Source: CAYVFC01 sp964450715 (GTDB lineage Bacteria > Myxococcota_A > Polyangia > Polyangiales > JAFGIB01). From it: a stretch of DNA of 44,736 bases. This document shows positions 42,939 to 44,736 of the stretch, piece after piece (position 1 is the stretch's first letter; the number at the start of each line of letters is the position of its first letter). The position numbers and the translations under genes are program-made. The stretch is from NCBI GenBank assembly GCA_964450715.1, contig CAYVFC010000060.1, forward strand, positions 1 through 44,736, read 5' to 3'. The notes under the pieces are model-generated. The model did not search any database. It had not been told where the DNA came from and saw only the letters and a list, made by a program, of their open reading frames with translations.

Positions 42939-44657
42939 ATGAAAGAGGAGTCGACGCCAAAGAGGATGTCGCCGCTACGGATGCTTCGAGCCAGCGTCGT
43001 CGAGATCTTCAGACTGATCGACAACTGGATCAGCGTCATCGGCATGATGCTATTCGCGGCGTCGCTGATCATGCTGACGGTCTACTGGCTGTTTTCGCTG
43101 ACCGGTGGCTCGATGAATCGGTACTTCGAGGCGTTCATCGTGATGGTGATGCCGGCCTGCTTCATGGGGGCTCTGTTTCTGATCCCGGCGGGTATTTTTC
43201 TGGCAACGCGACGAGAAGCCAGGCAGGGGACGCTTGTTCGACCCGACGAGGTCAAGCCGGTGGGCCCGCTGTTCCGGGGGCCGTTGTTGATCCTGGTCGC
43301 CATCACCGCGCTGGTCGTCTTTCCGGTCGTAGCCGTTTCCAGTTACAACATGTACGAGTATTCCGAGTCGACCCAATTCTGCGGCGAGTTCTGCCATTCG
43401 GTGATGAAGCCACAGGCGACCGCGCACGCGCGTTCTCCGCACGCCCGCGTCCGCTGTGCCGAGTGCCACATCGGGTCCGGGGCGAACTTCTTCGTCAAGT
43501 CGAAGATCTCCGGGTTGCGCCAGGTGTATGCGGTCCTCACCGACAGCTATCGCCGGCCCATCCCGGTTGCCATCACCGAGCTCAGGCCGGCGCGGGACAC
43601 CTGCGAGGAGTGCCACTGGCCGTCGAAGTTCTTCGGAACCCAGTACAAGCGACGGACCCATTTCTCGCCGGACACGAACAACAGCCGCCGGGAGGTCGAG
43701 ATCATGATCAAGACCGGAGGCGCCAGCATCGGTACCGGTCAGGCCGAGGGCATTCACATGCACATGCTGGCGGCGGGCACCATCGAATACGTCGCCGCGG
43801 ATGACGAGCTACAGGACATCACCTGGATACGGCACACGCAAAAGGACGGGAGCGTACGTATCTACCGGAAGCAGGGCGCCGACCGGGTAGCGAATACGCC
43901 CGGCGTCATTACCCGGACCATCGACTGCATGGACTGCCACAACCGCGGCGCCCATCACTTCCTGTCGCCGCAGAAAGCGTTGGAGGTCGAGTTGGAGACG
44001 GGTAGGATCGACTTCCGGCTTCCCTTCATCATGCGAGAAGCCACCAGTATCCTCTCGAAGACCTATACCGATTCCGCCCGGGCGGAGTCGGAGATCGAGC
44101 GCCGTATGTTAAAGTTCTATCGCGAAGAGCATCCGGAAACGTGGTCGGAGAGAGAGAAGGCGGTTCGAAAGGCGATCGCACGTGTCCAGATGATCTACAG
44201 GGAACAATTCTTTCCGAAGATGAAGGAGGACTGGCGCGTCTATCCCGAGAACATCGGCCACCAGCTTTCGGCCGGCTGTTTCCGCTGCCACGACGGTTAC
44301 CACACCGACGACGACGGCCTCGCCGTCACCTCCAACTGCAATACTTGCCATACCTTCATCAACAAGAGCGACGTGGAATACGATTGCTTCAATCTGGGGA
44401 CCTTCCGGCACTCGAATACCCTGTCGGTTCACCGGCGCGTGCTGTGCAGCAAGTGTCACGGAACGGGCAGGTACCGCGAATGCAAGGAGTGCCACCAGGG
44501 GAAGGACTGGCAAGCACTGCGCGGTCAGGGCCGTTTCCGACCGACCGACGAGCAGGGTCGGGTGATCCCGCTCCCCGCGCCCGAACCGATGGAATCGGAA
44601 GATGGTACCTTTCGCCTGGAAGCGACGGACGACAGCGATGAATCGAAGAAGTTATAG
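42939..44657 (+). CDS. NapC/NirT-type octahaem quinol dehydrogenase (ImcH-like role)
   Basis: The protein has 572 residues. Three membrane helices lie near 30-55, 65-90 and 110-132. The first haem motif FCGEFCH has three residues between the cysteines, and SVMKP follows as in NapC/NirT proteins. Seven CXXCH motifs come next: CAECH, CEECH, CMDCH, CFRCH, CNTCH, CSKCH, CKECH. The C-terminus is acidic. Such proteins oxidise menaquinol and pass electrons to the periplasm. ImcH of Geobacter, with a similar haem count, does this for high-potential acceptors. GGAGG before the ATG sets the start. It follows the periplasmic cytochrome gene by 72 bp, so the barrel, carrier and quinol dehydrogenase are likely one operon. 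Confidence 0.92.
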   Translation: MKEESTPKRMSPLRMLRASVVEIFRLIDNWISVIGMMLFAASLIMLTVYWLFSLTGGSMNRYFEAFIVMVMPACFMGALFLIPAGIFLATRREARQGTLVRPDEVKPVGPLFRGPLLILVAITALVVFPVVAVSSYNMYEYSESTQFCGEFCHSVMKPQATAHARSPHARVRCAECHIGSGANFFVKSKISGLRQVYAVLTDSYRRPIPVAITELRPARDTCEECHWPSKFFGTQYKRRTHFSPDTNNSRREVEIMIKTGGASIGTGQAEGIHMHMLAAGTIEYVAADDELQDITWIRHTQKDGSVRIYRKQGADRVANTPGVITRTIDCMDCHNRGAHHFLSPQKALEVELETGRIDFRLPFIMREATSILSKTYTDSARAESEIERRMLKFYREEHPETWSEREKAVRKAIARVQMIYREQFFPKMKEDWRVYPENIGHQLSAGCFRCHDGYHTDDDGLAVTSNCNTCHTFINKSDVEYDCFNLGTFRHSNTLSVHRRVLCSKCHGTGRYRECKECHQGKDWQALRGQGRFRPTDEQGRVIPLPAPEPMESEDGTFRLEATDDSDESKKL

Positions 44658-44690
44658 CGATCGATCGTGTTGAAGATTTCTAGTAAGTAT

Positions 44691-44719
44691 CCCCCGGCAA
44701 AGCCGGGGGCTTTAGTTTG
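44691..44719 (+). terminator. Strong intrinsic terminator after the NapC/NirT gene
   Basis: CCCCCGGC/GCCGGGGG with a three-base loop is followed by TTTAGTTT. A second hairpin (CCGCC/GGCGG) lies at the window edge. The same shape occurs at ends of IS200/IS605-type elements, so a link to such an element just beyond the edge is possible. Confidence 0.7.
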
Positions 44720-44736
44720 TGAGCCGCCCAAGGCGG

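Overview
The window is GC-rich DNA of a deltaproteobacterial, probably Myxococcota-like, anaerobe or facultative anaerobe. Pointers are a MYXO-CTERM-like tail (GGCGCS, hydrophobic stretch, basic residues) on one multihaem protein, a myxobacterial-style Cys-rich repeat in another, a type III secretion SctL gene, a PP2C-cNMP fusion and a very large c-type cytochrome load. I count 93 haem motifs (CXXCH, CX3CH, CX4CH) in eight proteins, plus one CXXCK.

Layout. (1) 1-13.3 kb, ordinary accessory genes: M50 protease, SctL and a small partner, PP2C-cNMP protein, RND/MMPL exporter, membrane spermidine-synthase-like protein, V4R/DUF2378-like protein and a TMTC-like GT-C/TPR protein. (2) 13.1-15.6 kb: small lipoprotein, Cys-rich serine acetyltransferase, and two tandem XRE/two-CW regulators. 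(3) 15.8-23.4 kb: a wrecked Fe-S/NrfD locus carrying a small mobile element, a tetrahaem lipoprotein, and an intact decahaem / Fe-S / NrfD quinone-linked module. (4) 23.4-24.6 kb: DsrC-like protein and an Rrf2 regulator. (5) 24.7-31.2 kb: Trx-TPR protein, decahaem cytochrome, collagen-stalk nonahaem lipoprotein, TusA-like protein. (6) 31.4-34.6 kb: 42-bp repeats, an odd tRNA-Glu, and the cytochrome c maturation pair ResB/CcsA. (7) 34.6-44.7 kb: an extracellular electron transfer block with a cytochrome b/11-haem protein (CbcL-like role), a 30-haem tandem-repeat lipoprotein, an outer-membrane barrel, an 11/12-haem periplasmic cytochrome and a NapC/NirT quinol dehydrogenase (ImcH-like role).

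How it fits together. Two inner-membrane quinol-oxidising cytochromes plus the Fe-S/NrfD module could feed periplasmic multihaem carriers. A porin/cytochrome conduit could then pass electrons to surface lipoprotein cytochromes. ResB/CcsA would supply haem ligation.

The most striking regulatory signal is a palindrome, TATCACTNAGTGATA. It overlaps the -10 box of promoters for the serine acetyltransferase, a two-CW regulator, the DsrC-Rrf2 operon and the collagen-cytochrome operon. It also lies in front of the decahaem/Fe-S/NrfD operon and, in degenerate form, the tetrahaem lipoprotein. The Rrf2 protein encoded in the middle, with a three-Cys cluster, is the obvious candidate reader. This would make a local sulfur/redox regulon.

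Three copies of a roughly 150-bp inverted-repeat element sit exactly at the 3' ends of minus-strand genes, and a related element interrupts the NrfD remnant.
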